The translations under genes were made by a program, and so were the position numbers. From Blastomussa wellsi (lineage: Eukaryota; Cnidaria; Anthozoa; Scleractinia; Plerogyridae): DNA of 64,000 bases. The stretch covers positions 8,833,435 to 8,897,434 of the forward strand of contig OX393570.1 of assembly GCA_947652115.1 (NCBI GenBank), given 5' to 3'. Shown piece by piece: positions 21,040-34,051 of this stretch. The notes under the pieces were generated by a model, which was not told the origin of the DNA, ran no database searches, and was given only the letters and a program-made list of their open reading frames with translations. Positions within the stretch are counted from its first letter, which is position 1; each line of letters starts with the position of its first letter.

Positions 21040-22661
21040 ACGAAAGGAACGCCCGTTTTTTGAACGGATTTTGTACTTAGAGTAGGAGCCAGGAAAGGGC
21101 TTGTCCTTGTTAGGGGGAAGCGATGACCCTGAGCGTGGGCGCTTAGCAGGCCGGGAGGCCGCGCCCAAGTTCTTCGCGAGGCCCCTTGAAAGGTCTGCTT
21201 TCTTTGATGCAATACTTGGAAAGTCATCCCCGAAAAGCAATCGCGTAGCATTGGGGAGAGGCTGGTCAGCCAGGCCAATCTCTTCCTCCTTAAGGTTGGA
21301 AACTGGAAATTTGCAGAGCCTAACAGACATAGTGACTGCTCAAAAATTGATTCTCTGTAATCTTTGGATATATCTTGGTCTGAACATAAAGCATCATGTA
21401 TGGAACAAAGTGGACCTGTTATGTTTAGCATGGACCTCTGCACAGAGAACAGTTTGTCACGCTCTTGTGTATACTTTCGAGACTTAAATGGGGAGATCTG
21501 ATTCAAAACAGAGTTGTCCAAAGTCGGTGAGACCATGCAGTCAACAGAAGTAATTGAATAACTGTCAAGTATGTCGCTTACTTGATCGTAAGATACCTTC
21601 CGTCGGAAGTGTTTTTCCAAAAAAAGCGGTAAAATCCGCCTTTGACTCCCATGAGGGCTGTTGAGAATCTGGATCATATAGATGACCGCCATTTGCAGAC
21701 ACATTTGTCACGTTTGGCTGCTTTACGGCTGGGGGTTTAATAGCCCCGCTTTGAGGTTCAGAAACCTCTGTTGGTGGCTCATTAGCCCGTATTGGTGGCT
21801 CATTAGCCCGTACTGGTGGCTTTAAGGCCGTATCCAAGCCTTCACTATCGGATACAAGGTCTTCGTCCGAGTGAACCTTCACAGAGAGGATGGTCTCAAT
21901 GGGGTTAACCGTTAGCCGTAAAATGGCCAAAAAATTTAGCCGTTAGGCGTAAAAATGAAAGAATTTTAACCATTAGCCATAAAAAATGTTGACCGTAAAA
22001 AAATATAAATACAAAAGTAAAGGCCTCGCGAACTTTTTTTGAGTCTGATGTGTTGTGCGTTTTTGTGTTCTGGTAGAGAGAAAAGCCGATCGAAACCGGA
22101 AGTGTCGTAAGTGTCTGCAAAATTTGTCGCATATGTCGCGTAGTTGCGCGAGTTGTTCACTAGGAGTGCACACACACACACACACAAATACTTTTTTATC
22201 TCAAAATGGTCCAAGTACTTTCAGTATGTTTTACAACAATGGAAATTAATATTTAACTTCTTAAAACAATAGGAATTATTTTTTAACTTCTCCTGTTAAC
22301 TGTAATGGAACAAAATTAACCGTTAGCCGTAAAAAAGCCAAAAGGTCAACCGTTAACCGTAAAAGCTACTACCCCATTGAGACCCACAGAGAGTGAGTCA
22401 GTTTCCACGCTAGAATTTGGCGGGAAGACTGGGACGTTTTGATGCCAATGTTGTTCCATCGATGACACACGATCGTTTGTGTATTTTAGGTCTTGCTGGA
22501 CCTCTTCTAAAGTCTTCAGCCGATAAGGAATCCTGCTCCTCATTTGGAGACCGCTGACGTTTATGAGGGCTTGAAGGAGGAGACTGCTCTGGCACGCTTC
22601 GGCGGCCATGCTTTGTTTTCGAACGAGATCTCGAGCGTGAACGATGACGTCTCTTGCCCAT
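21040..22661 (-). pseudogene. DIRS ORF1 interrupted by a MITE, copy B
   Basis: ORF1 remnant from an ATG at 22659-22661, split by the inserted element at 21891-22386. The pieces on either side join exactly as in copy A. Confidence 0.6.
21891..22386. mobile_element. Inverted-repeat MITE in DIRS ORF1, copy B
   Basis: About 496 bp with ends TGGTCTCAATGGGGT and its near-exact inverse. Copy A is the empty site, reading GAGAGGACAGAGAGTG across the junction. Both ends carry repeats of a CCGTTAGCCGTAAAA motif, and the middle holds a (CA)n run near 22172. No transposase is encoded and no long target duplication is visible. Superfamily unknown. Confidence 0.75.
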
Positions 22662-22986
22662 TGCGAATGAACCAGAGAAAATATTTCCTGAAAGGAAGCA
22701 ACTACTTACCCTACAAACGAAAAAACGACTCTAAAAGAGCCGAGGTTAGCCGTGATACAGCCAAAAAGTATAAAAAGGGTTGTAAAAGAAACCACTTACC
22801 TGTTGTAGTTCGTAGCACGAGGGAAAAGATGACAGGCTCAGTTGTCAGCGGTCTATATACGATCGCAGGGAGTTATGGTATTACGTCATGTGTGACAGTT
22901 TCTTACCCAGGGGGTACAGTTTTATTTTATTTTATTCTAGATGCGTTAGAGTGGTTCGTAGCATACGGGATTCTACCTTATGTTTT

Positions 22987-23021
22987 CTCATATATTTCGA
23001 ACGGAGTTCGTGTAATATAAT
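22987..23021. repeat. DIRS inverted terminal repeat, right, copy B
   Basis: Inverted partner of 18030-18064. Confidence 0.85.
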
Positions 23022-23053
23022 CTGTTATTACACTAAGCTACTTACAATGATAC

Positions 23054-23218
23054 TGTTGTGTCCCGAACTAGTCGGTTATAAACGGATTAAACCGGATGGA
23101 ACCAAAAAACAACGATAACCTTCTTCCGCCATGATAGCTGGTGCTCGACTACTCCGAGGATCTGGGACCTAATATATTACACTACATCGGGAGGGGATCT
23201 GGGTCCTAATACACTACA
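23054..23218 (-). repeat. Gypsy 3' LTR, copy B
   Basis: TG...CA bounded, matching 5837-6001 with a few substitutions. Confidence 0.7.
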
Positions 23219-26200
23219 CCCCTCCTTTTTAGACTCATTCGATGAGACTTCGTGTTCAACAGTGTACCTGACATATCAGTCACAACTGTCAGTGTCTTTC
23301 AGAGTCAGGTATAGTAATCCTTGAGATTACTTGGTGCCAAGCTTTGTCGCTGCGACCTAGGGTTTGGCAGCTGCACGTCCTTCAGGTGGAACTTTGGTCT
23401 CGGCCACATTTAGTTCCTGCAACAAACTCTGCTGTTGAATATTGGTTCCTCCTGCTTCTGGCTTGTGTCTGTCACTGTGTCTTCCTGTATTCTTGGGGTA
23501 TCATTGCTCTGTAGCAATTTCTTAACATGCGCAGTGTTGCGGGAGTACTGTGCTTCTTCTTGGGATTCCACAACCAAACTGTTTCCATGCTTGCTTAAAC
23601 TGTGTATGGGGTTGGGTTGAACCGAGTTGAGAGTTTGTCTTTCTTCTCTTGCTGTACTAGTACCTGGTCCCCGGGGAGTACTTCTGTTCACTGTCCCTGT
23701 CACGCACTCCTCGCTGGACATGTTCATCACTCAGCTCGGGAATTTTGCTACGTATCTTTCGGCCAAAGAGTAGCTCGGCTGGGCTCACGCCGGTCGTTGA
23801 GGGAGGTAAAGCTCTGTAAGCTGTAAGGTAGATGTTAAGCTCTCTTTTCTAGTTCTTCTACTCAGTAAGCGCGATCTGGAGTCGTTTCAGAAGAGAGCTG
23901 TTTTGGCGTTACACTTCGCCATTCGCCTGAGGCCATTTAGCTGTGACCTTGTGGTGTTTGATACCTTGCTGTGCCATGCACTCTGCGAGCTCTGCTGATA
24001 CCAACTGCGGTCTGTTCTCGGACGCCAGTCTCTCTGGTAGGCCATGCCGTGCAACACGAGATGACGTTAGGGGCAACGGTGGACTTCAGGATGTCTACCT
24101 CAAAGTACCGGCTGTAATAATCCATGACAACTAGAATTGATTCACCAGTGGGAAGTGGTCCAAGCGAATCAATATACAAATCTCTCCATGGTCCAGTGGG
24201 TAAGGGTGTGGTCCTAATAGGTTCTGGAGGAGTGGCACAACTGACCAACTGCCACCCATAGAAAGTTTTACAATGTTTCTCTGCGTCTCTTTTCATGCTG
24301 GGCCACCATACTTTGCTACGAAGCTTTTGCTTAGTTCCAACGTTGCCCAGAGTTTTCGTGGGCAATGGATAATATTCTGGGTCTAAGCTTCTTTGGAATG
24401 ACAATTCTTGTTCCTCTGAGTATCAGCTTTCCAATGGTACACAGTTCACCGCTGCATTGGAGGTACCGCTTGTAAACTAACTGGTCCCACGGTTTTCTAT
24501 TGATGCACTGCCTGACCGCTGAAAGTTCTTCATCGTCAGCAGATGCCTTCACGAGTTGTCATAGCACTGGGCGTTGCTGAACTGCAACAAATCGTACATA
24601 TTCTTCGGCCTGTGATGAGCATTTGCTTCCACTTTCCACGCTGCTCACTAGTCTCGAGAGTGGATCAGCAGTGTTCTTTGGACCTGGTTGGTACTTGCCC
24701 TTGACCTTGTATGGCTGCATCCTTAGTACCCATCTCTCAATGCGTGCGCTCGGTTTAGACCTCGGGCCATAAATCACCTCAAGTGGCTTATGCTCTGTTA
24801 TACGCTCGAATGGGATGCCATAGATATAATGGTGGAACTTTCGCAAGCCCATATGAGTGCGAGTGCCTCTTTCTCTGTTTGTGAATATCTTGTTTCGGTA
24901 CTTGTCAGACTTCGCCTTGCATAGCTGATGATTCTTGGTCCATCCTTGTGCACTTGTGTCAAAACAGCTCCCAGCCCAACAGGGCTCGCATCAGCGATTA
25001 TTTGCGTTGGGGAATCTTTGTCGAAATACCCAAACATCTCTGCGCTTGACAGGCTCTTCTTCAATTACTCGAATGCTGCTTTCTGTTCTTTTCCAAACAC
25101 AAATGGTGTTCCTGCTTTTATCAGGCGTCTCAGGAGTTCTGAGATAGTTGCTAGGTCTGGTATGAATCGACCACAATAGTTTACCAGTCCCAGGAAGCTG
25201 CGTGTCTCCGACATATTCTGAGGTTCTCTCGCACTGGTGACGGCCACAAACTTGTCTGCGGCACAGCTGGCACCGTTTGCCAACAGAAACATCCCGACAA
25301 ATGTTAGCTTATCCATGCTGAACTGGCAGTTTGTTGCGTTGAGGGTCAGCCCGCGCTCTCCAAGCCTCTTTATCACCAGTTCCAGGCGTGCTTCGTGTTC
25401 AGCTTGGTCTTTACCATGCACTATTATGTCATCCGAGATATTCTCCTGCCCATCTATTCCGGTGAGTGCTGTCTGGATCTCGTATTGATATTGTTCAGAA
25501 GCTGAATTAACTCCGAACAATAATCTCTTATATCTGAACAGTCCACAGTGTGTCACAAATGTTGTGATTTCTCTCGAGTCTGACCTGGGGAACGACAGCT
25601 ACGGGATTAACCCACGGGGTGGGCCCAGTTGCTGGCTCTATTATGTCCAAGTTAATAAGGTCTTGGATCTTTTCTTCCACCTTTGATCTCAGACTGAAAG
25701 GAGTCCTCCGTATTGGCTGGGCTACCGGCTTCACGTTTGGGTCTATGTGAAGTTGTACTGCTCAGTCCTTCAGTTTTCCTACACCCCTGAAGACCGCTGG
25801 GTATTTCTCTTGCAGGATTTCACCAATGTTGTGGGTGTTAGTGTTTACTGAGGAAATATCTATCCAAATCTTCAACACACCAAGGCTTGTTGCAGTTTCC
25901 CTCCCTAGGAGTGGGTCTCCCTTGCCATTGATCACACAGAACTCGGCATTGACAGTGTTTCTTCCTGCAGAGATCTCACATGAGAATGTTCCTATTACAT
26001 CCAAGGGGGTCTGGGACGCATACGCTTAGAGATTCTTGTCTGAACGAGCTGATTTAAACTTCACTTTGCTTCTCTTTAGCCACTCCCATGTTTGCTTGTC
26101 AACGATGTTGGTACTTGCTCCAGAATCTATTATCACACTTAGCTTACATCCTCCAATGATTACTTTAATCTTTTCTTGCTTTTTATCGCCTACTGCGAAT

Positions 26201-26400
26201 GCATATTCTGTGTCATCTTCATCATCTTGAGTATCTACCATATTTGCAGAACCTCCCTTGGGTAACCTGTGGCGCTTGCGTTTCCTTTTTCCCCCTCACG
26301 TTTGTGTTTCGCCATACAACGCTCTTGGAAATGTCCTTCCAATCCACATTTGCGAAAAACCTGACCTCTTGCTGGGCAGTTTGGGTCTTCACCAAGATAG

Positions 26401-26435
<35 letters not shown>

Positions 26436-26451
26436 TCTGTGGGAAGTATAA
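23054..26451 (-). mobile_element. Ty3/Gypsy element, copy B
   Basis: Same domain order and lesions as copy A: integrase 23410-24552, RNase H 24559-25064, reverse transcriptase without motif A 25065-25734, protease 25762-26241. It keeps the 12-bp segment near 23670 absent from A. The PLE junction is at about 26451. Confidence 0.88.
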
Positions 26452-27157
26452 CAATATAATTTGGTTTTATCAATTGGGTTGATAATGTCAATTGGCCACC
26501 GTAAAGAGATTCAATTGCTGACGTTTCGAGCGTTAGCCCTTCGTCGGAGCGAATCAAGGAATTGTGGGTCGTGTGCTTTTTATATAGAGAATGATGGAGC
26601 TTCGCTATTGGCTGGTGCCCGGTAACGTGAAAACAACGGAATAAATTAGGTGAATGAAAAGCGTTCGTTGATACCGTAAGGATTAAGAGTGCCGATTTGA
26701 AAAAGAAATTTTTGTTCTAGAGTTTTACGGCTTTCCGTGTTTCCTTGGTGAAGGGAAAGGCCGCAGACTGCCATATGTTGCTTAGAATGATTTGGGATAT
26801 TGAAGTGTCTCGCGACCGGTTTCGATGCATTTTTGTCGTCTTTCTCTACGTCACGAAGGTGTTCTCGGAATCGGTCGCCAAGTAGTCTCCCTGTTTCGCC
26901 GATGTACAACTTTTTGCAAAGAGTTCAAGTTATGCAGTAGATGGCATTGGCTGAGGTACAGGTGAAATGATCAGTGATTTTGATAGATCGCTTGGGTCCC
27001 GATATTTTGTCAACGTTGTGAATGAAAGGGCATGTTTTGCATCGTGCACGAGCGCATTTAAAAGTTCCGGGTTGATCACTAGTTTGGAATGCACTTCTGA
27101 CTAAAAAGTTACTTATGTTTTTGTGAGGTTGCGAAAATATTCTACCAGTGTCGGGAT
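26452..27157 (-). mobile_element. Penelope-like element 3' end, copy B
   Basis: Same structure as 9223-9928. The GIY-YIG reading is at 26646-26909, and the TGA in place of Cys is shared with unit A at about 26925. Confidence 0.8.
26508..26555 (-). ncRNA. Hammerhead ribozyme-like motif, copy B
   Basis: Base-for-base the same fold as at 9279-9326, including the CCGACGA core. Confidence 0.65.
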
Positions 27158-27603
27158 ACTATTCCAGAAAATCTTCCGCTCTCCGACTCAGTAAGGGCTT
27201 GAATTTTTCCATGACAAAGAGGATGGTTCTAACGGGCAAGGCCCAGAGGGCCAGTTTGCCTCTTTAGATTTTTTCATTAAAAAATGCCGTCACGACATCA
27301 ACTAACTTAATTTCAATCGTAACACCAAATTTTCCAATCTTTCTTCGGAAGAGAGGATGGCGCTAAAAAACCTTAGTAAGCGCAAAGACATAATTATCAA
27401 AGCGGCCGACAAAGGCGGCGCTTTAGTTGTTTGGCGGCCAACCTCTACCAAAAAGAAGCTTTGCGGCAACTTTCTGACACCTCTTTTTATGCTAAAGTCG
27501 ATAAAGATCTCATCTCCACTAACCAACAAATTGTCAAGAGCACTATTAACGACCTTATAGTCAAACAAGAATTGCCATCGGCGAAACAGGTAGACGACTT
27601 GCT
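27158..27603 (+). mobile_element. Penelope-like N-terminal fragment, inverted, copy B
   Basis: Matches 9929-10440 but has two deletions, about 16 bp at 27190 between CTCAG repeats and about 50 bp at 27240. It also has a frame change near 27438, so the reading is more decayed than in A. Confidence 0.65.
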
Positions 27604-30600
27604 CAATAATTGTTATTTTAAAACAAGTAACAATCTCTTGTACAATGTCACAACAGAGTATAACCATTATCATGGACAGACGGGTGTGACAAAGCCGAGA
27701 GCTGTCTTGATTTGAATCATTTGTATCAATGTTGTGCTCGTGAAAATCCGAGAACAGTGCAAACGTATCAATCTTTCGAAAATAATGACTGAATGCGTCT
27801 AGCAAGAGTGGCTCATGTCATTTAAGAATAGCTTGCGGGTTATAAAATCATACCAAAAGTAATTAATCTTTCGAAAACAATAGCTGAATACGTCTGGTCA
27901 GAGTGGCTCATAACATTTAAGAATAGCTTGCGGGTTATAAAATCATACCATTTAATACATGAATTGGCTTCAGTGATCTGAAATCCAGTTTGACTTCATC
28001 CCATCTTCATAGATCAGTGCCTTAAGTTGCTGAACTGACTAACTTCTGAAGAACGGAGGTTTCCAGCATTCAATCTAGAACAACATTCCTCAAAAACTAA
28101 TAACATCTCAAAGAAGAAAGAGAAGGTAAATTCAGTGACATATTTATTTATTGCCTGATTGTAGGGTTATTTGAGCAATGAGGGTTTAATTAACACACAG
28201 AGGGCAATGTTGATTTTTCAGTTGTTGTCCCCAAGTCTGGTAATAACTTGGCTAGACATACGTTAGACTTCTCGTATTGTTTTAACTGTTTTGTGCCTAG
28301 CCACTCGGGATTGACGGGAAGAAGAGAGAGATGGAGGGAGGGAGCCATGCCCTTAGCCGCTTCATATTACGGAAAACCTGATAAACAATGAGCACAACAC
28401 AGTGCACCTTTTTTCTTAAAAATTACAACAGTTAGTTTTTATCAGTCGACGTTTTAAGAAAGGGAACTGCGGTCGAATGAGCTGAAGTACGGCTTGCTCA
28501 GCTATGTGAAGCGACTACCATGAGTTTGGAAAATAGATACCGCATTCGACCCCATGCATATGGGCAGCATGGCAACCCGCATGCCAAGGGCACACCGTGT
28601 AGACTGCATGCTGTTCGCTTATTTGAAATGATCCTGACTGGCAGAATACTCATCAGTATGCATTTATGTAAAATACTATATTCACTGATGTGCGACGTCT
28701 ATAACCGACGAATGCGCGAAAAGTTAATGAAAAGGTCCAAAGTACTTGCGCGTCATTGAAATCATGTTGCACAAATGATTGTCAATCGGTACAGATGCCA
28801 GCCAGCCGTCCGTACTTATTTGTTCGAAACGAAAGTACAATATTTAAAAAAACACACACCTAACGAAAAATCCCTCATATCTCTGTTTAGGAAGAAAACG
28901 GATTATGTTTGACCTTATTGACTTGAAGTTTTAGACGCATGTAAGCCAGAGTATTTCGCAACGAAATGCAAATCCATGAAGAAAAAAATAGACATGTATC
29001 TGTTTTTTTTCTCGCGAGCCAGCCCGAGGTATATATCTATAAATTAAAATTTTGCAGTTATATTTATGCGAAATATGCTGTCTGTATAATTTATTGAGTG
29101 CTTTTGTTGCGAAATTTTATTGCCATCTATAGAGTAGAATAATTGAAAATTTTGCATTTTTAAAAGTACCGGCCCGTGAAGACTTTAAATTCTGGCATGA
29201 CAAATTTTGCGTCTTTAAACGCTAATAACTTTCAATGAATGCTGGAAACAGAAAATGGAAGTCAGATATAACAAACAAGAGGTTACGACTAATAACGGAG
29301 CAATGAAATCAAGTTTCATTGAGTTCTTCTCGAGCAGCAAACTTGCACACACGAATTTATTCATGGCCAAGGTGTAAACCACATTCTGAGTCCTTAGACG
29401 TAAAGTGTAGGGAGTGGTACACACACCCTATTCTGTTTCGTCATCAACCTAGTTCGAGAAGGAATACTGCGACATTTTTTACGAGATTATTGCCATAGAT
29501 AGCAGTATAAAAAAGCAGTCAAAAGCAGACGCGACATACCAAATACGTCTGCAGTTGATTAAGTGCTTAAAATGACAAAACAAGGTCAGCAGTTACTTGT
29601 GTTACATGTTACTATTAATTAAAAAACGGCATGCCAATGAGTAGAAGGATCAATTGTAGCTGGCTGCAAATTGAAGGATTCTTTAGCTGGCTTATGATAG
29701 TAACGCTGGAATGAAATCTCATTACGCCTGCCAGAAGATATCATAATTTATTTTTTTCAAGCATCTGACCGGGCCGGAATCCTCAATACTCGAATTTGAT
29801 TGGCTAATCACGCGCACGTGACCGGTCCAGCTTTTTACGATACGGCCCACGGGCCGGATTTTTTTGCCAGTTGTAATTCACTGCAAGTTGCCGGTTTTCA
29901 GACTCAAGTCAGCATTCAAAACGCTGTGTTTCTATGCTAAATTTTGTCAAAACCGAACTCCATTTTCTTCCATTCAAGAAGAGAAATTGTCTTCATAAAT
30001 AACAGTGAAATTAATCTTCGCAGTATATTTTGCCATACACAGACGTACAGGAAGTTCGCTGAATTTCTTTTTCGAAATTCGCTAACTGTCTATCGAAATA
30101 AATTCTGTTAGAATCAAACAAATGAGTATAAATTCGTTAAATGCGAATGTCTGTAGCTGGAAAATGAGTCTTGAAGTGCTTTTCATTCAGATAACGAAGC
30201 TTGAAAAATGTCGACACAAACGGCAATCGATTTTCAGTTCAAAGTATTTCCATGGATGAGACTTGTTTTTATCCAGTTTTTATAATCTGTTTTGGTGCTA
30301 CATTTGTGCTTTTTAATTCTTCTTTCTTTATTGATGACGTTTCGGCGAGTATGGTTTATTGTAGTAAAATCATTCTTAGCAGTATAAAATGCATACTGTG
30401 GGCAAAGAAAATGATTTTCGCCGCTTGGCGACGGTCACAGACCTCGGTCACGGTTTTTCACCATACGGACCGCCCAGCCGGCAAATAACATATATATCTT
30501 TAATTTTTTTAATTCATTCAACATTAAAGCAAAACATTACGACATAACACATAAATGGAAAGTACATTATCTACTTTAAGTAAGTAGAGCAAGGCTAAGG

Positions 30601-30627
30601 ACTAACTGAGTATAGAAACAGACAGAG

Positions 30628-30682
<55 letters not shown>

Positions 30683-30693
30683 GAGAGAGAGAG
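30628..30693. repeat. (GA)n microsatellite, copy B
   Basis: GA-rich run with CAGA and GGGA interruptions. Confidence 0.9.
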
Positions 30694-31015
30694 GCATCTA
30701 GTAACGCTGAAATTATAGTTCCTTGATTGAATTATTGTTTCTAAGTTATATTTGTTAAAAAGGCTTATAGCTATATTTGCGTCTTAGATTTGTGTTTCTC
30801 AACTTGAATTTTGTTGGCAAGAATAACCATGAAAACCTCTCTTTCCTTGATGCGGTGTAAATATCAGTAGTGTTTTGCAATCATGATCAAGCAGAGGTTT
30901 TAACAGGGGTTTGCTTACGGTTAGTTTTAATTGTTGGAAAGGACATCATTATATTGTACGTATTTGGCCATCCTAACCTGAAATCCTAACCAGTCGAATC
31001 AATTAAAAACTATGA

Positions 31016-31517
31016 GTTTTTGTGTTGCTGTCACTTGACCCTTACCGTTTGTAACTCCCAAGTGTGGTTGTTAAATGTGCGAAGGACTTTTTAGCTCTGA
31101 CCAAAAGGTCTTTTAAAGGCTTGTCCTTCACGTGAGCGACAATTGGAGAATATATTTGACCGAGTCTGTTATTCTTAGTAATTTTGTGATGCAATACCGG
31201 TTTCGGAAACTAAAATGGCTTCGTTCGTCAGTTGCTTTTCACTGTGTTCAAGTGGCTGTGAGCGGGTTTGCTGCCGATTTCGCGAACGAGCTGCTTTTAT
31301 GCACTGAGTTAGACTGGTTGTGTTGAAACTGACCAATTGGAAGCCAGGAAATTTGCATCCGTTACGCATGATAAGAGCGTGTTCAACGTATCGTATGCAA
31401 ATTTGGATCCAAGAAAGAGCTTCGCGTCAGTTTGAACAGGTTTCTTTTGCAATTGTCAAAGTACTGTAAAATGTTTCAGTAAACTCTGTAACAACAAGAT
31501 AGTAGCTAGGTCTGAAC
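31016..31517 (+). repeat. 0.5-kb direct repeat, first copy
   Basis: Starts near TTTTTGTGTTGCTGTCACTT and ends near GTAGCTAGGTCTGAA. The second copy starts 572 bp later and differs at roughly one base in ten. About 70 bp of unmatched sequence lies between the copies. Confidence 0.85.
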
Positions 31518-31586
31518 TTTAAAGGTTCAATAAAGCTTGGGTGGTGGAGTATAGTTCAAACGGTGGTAGTGTAAGGTTTAAGTCAA

Positions 31587-32098
31587 AGTTTTTGTGTTGC
31601 TGTCACTTGAGTGACCCTTACCGTTTGTAACTCCAAAGTTCGGTTGTTATTTATAAATGTGCGAAGGACTTTTAGGTCTGACCAAAAGGTCTTTAAAAGG
31701 CTTGTCCTTCATGTGAGCCACAATTGGAGAATATTTTTGACCGAGTCTGATATCTCAGTAATTTTGTGATGCAATACCGGTTTCGGAAACTAAGATGGCT
31801 TCCTTCGTCAGTTGCTTTTTCTCTGTGCTCAAGTGGCTGTGAGCGGGTTTGCTGCCGGGTTCGCGAAAGTGCTGCCTTTATACACTGAGTTAGACTGGTT
31901 GTGTTGAAACTGACCAATTGGAAGCTAGGAAATTCGGATCCGTTACGCATGATAAGAGCGTGTTCAACTTATCGTATGCAAATTTGGATCCAAGAAAAAG
32001 CTTCGCGTCAGTTTGAACAGGTTTCTTTTGCAATTGTCAAAGTACTGTAAAGTGTTTCAGTAAACTCGGTAACAACAAGGTAGTAGCTAGGTCTGAAT
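31587..32098 (+). repeat. 0.5-kb direct repeat, second copy
   Basis: Partner of 31016-31517. It is much more diverged from it than unit A is from unit B, so the repeat pair predates the 17-kb duplication. Confidence 0.85.
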
Positions 32099-33173
32099 AT
32101 TGTAGATAATTAATTATATCTAAGTAACTTAATTCTTGACGGGAGGCCGAATTACGCTTTCTAGTTTTTTTTTCGGTCTCCTTGCCACTTAATCATTATT
32201 AATATTATATGTGTAAATATTTTTCTTTTTCCTTTTTCTTTTTACGTAACTTGTATTAACCTATTGTCTTCCGTTTATTTTTGCATTGTATTGTGTGGCA
32301 AAATTACAATAAAACAAAACAGTAAACTCATGATCAAACTCGAAATCCTAACTCGGAGGTTAGTCCATCCCTTTGAAAATAGAGGTGTTATTTCGTTTGT
32401 TCCTACTCCGATGCTTTAAGTACCCTGTTCACTTAATCAGTATTCCAAAAATCCCGGAAACTCAAGCCCACAAAAGTTTATGCAATGAGATATGTTCGAA
32501 CAGGCTACCATGAGCACAGCCAGAAAGAATGATGAAAACATTTTTCGGAAATGCTAGCGGATTTTCACAGAAAATGTGAAACTTGGTGCTGAACATGAAA
32601 TTTATTGTCGGGCCGACGGATTTGTTATGGACACAGGCACGAGTTCACAACTCGAAACCGATTGGTTTAAGTGGGCTTGCACATGCGCCGAACCGTGAAA
32701 CTGGCCATTCGTGATTCAGTTGCATGACTGCTAGGATGTTTTAATAAACGATTGCGCTTTATCTAAATGGACCGAAAGCTCTGTTAGTCGCCATAAATAG
32801 ATCATCAACGTGTTCATTTTCAGCGAAACAGCAATCAACCTATCTTGCGATGGAGTTGGGGAAGAATGAAGTCGCCACTGATAATTTGCCAATAGCTAGC
32901 TTACTCGTCCGATTTGCGAAGCTTTCTATACATCTCTTTATTCACAGACATTTTGAGCAAGCAAGCTTGAAATAAAAACCATTTCTGTAGCTAATCCAAT
33001 TTAAGAACACGTAAAAAAGAAGAAAGTGTTTCATATATAGAATATTTTCCAACGGGTATCTGCACGCGTGCAAGACGTTGCCAGACGTTGCGTGTGCGCA
33101 TCGGGGTTTGAGATTAGGTCCTCATGGAGGGCGCGATCCAAATCACATATGTATCCTTGTACAGGCGGTGTGA

Positions 33174-33179
33174 CACCTG
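33174..33179. promoter_or_regulatory. Conserved E-box CACCTG upstream of bHLH gene 2
   Basis: Same position and context as 15427-15432. Confidence 0.3.
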
Positions 33180-33346
33180 ACAAATTGAAAAGGTGATAGA
33201 GACATGTCATAAGGAAACAATGCATTAATTTAAAATGACATGCCAAACTATGTAACGCGTCGCTTGTGGTTACAGCGGAACACGAATGTCTGAAATGCGT
33301 GTGTGATGATTCCATGTTTTGATTGTCCTTACAAGTTTATCTATGC

Positions 33347-33492
33347 TACTTTGGTCACTGGGCACACTTTATTTTGACTATTTATTGTTGTATTTCTTTA
33401 GTTTATGTAAGTGTGTATTTTCTATAAGTACTGTTAAAATTATCATTTCTGTAAATAGTGTAAAACAATAAAAAATCTGAATCTGGAATCTG
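33347..33492 (+). mobile_element. Retroposon 3' tail in the presumed intron, unit B
   Basis: Copy of 15600-15745. Confidence 0.5.
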
Positions 33493-33556
33493 ATTTTCTC
33501 CGAAAATTGTGGCTAGAGTTTATTTTTGATTTATTTCTTTCCATAAATCTTTGTAG

Positions 33557-33982
33557 ATGCAGCTGAATGAAACTTCTTTTCCAGACGGGGCAAGAGTACA
33601 AGTGGATAAATCCATGGATCAAACTTGCTACAATCAAGCGCCACTGCAAAATGGTCCAGCTTTTCCCTTCTCGTGGAACACACTGATCCTGAGAGAATTC
33701 GAAAGTGTGGAACAATTTCAACAACGTACAGAGCAAACTGTATCTTTTCGAACGCCTTCCACTTCTAATCCATTATCATCACTGACAATCCGGAAAGCAA
33801 AGAACCGTGAAAGGGAGAGAAAAAGGCAGACGCGTTTGAAGGGAGCGTTTAACGTGCTTCGCAGCGTAATACCAGATTACTTTTCCAAGAGAGAGCAAGG
33901 AGACAGACTCTCAAGAATTCAAACTTTGAAACTGGCAATGGAGTACATTGCTACATTGCACGAATTGTTAGAGACCAGTTAA
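33557..33982 (+). CDS. bHLH transcription factor 2
   Basis: 141 residues, collinear with gene 1. Differences in the bHLH domain are R80K, R92T, E100V, E111K, P114Q and A133T; residue Glu87 and the hydrophobic helix positions are kept. The start ATG again abuts CTTTGTAG. The ORF is intact and should give a DNA-binding bHLH protein. The LINE tail follows within about 70 bp of the stop. Expression and function cannot be judged from sequence. Confidence 0.85.
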   Translation: MQLNETSFPDGARVQVDKSMDQTCYNQAPLQNGPAFPFSWNTLILREFESVEQFQQRTEQTVSFRTPSTSNPLSSLTIRKAKNRERERKRQTRLKGAFNVLRSVIPDYFSKREQGDRLSRIQTLKLAMEYIATLHELLETS

Positions 33983-34051
33983 CTTAATCTGTGCTGCTCC
34001 AAGGTGCTCACAGTTTTTCTATGAGCGTGGCAATTTTAATTTCAAAAACTG

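Larger units (their letters stand above)
18030..23021 (-). mobile_element. DIRS-like retrotransposon, copy B
   Basis: Bounded by inverted terminal repeats at 18030-18064 and 22987-23021, which match over about 35 bp including a TCTCATATAT extension. It is about 5.0 kb because a MITE sits in ORF1. It shares the inactivating stops of copy A and adds a private 5-bp deletion near 19743. Confidence 0.9.
27604..33340. other. bHLH-unit 5' flank, unit B
   Basis: Counterpart of 10441-15590 with no supported gene. It contains the tandem 95-bp repeat (about 27759-27948), a copy of the small ORF (28520-28759, one residue changed), a (GA)n tract (30628-30693) and the two-copy repeat at 31016-32098. Confidence 0.5.
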
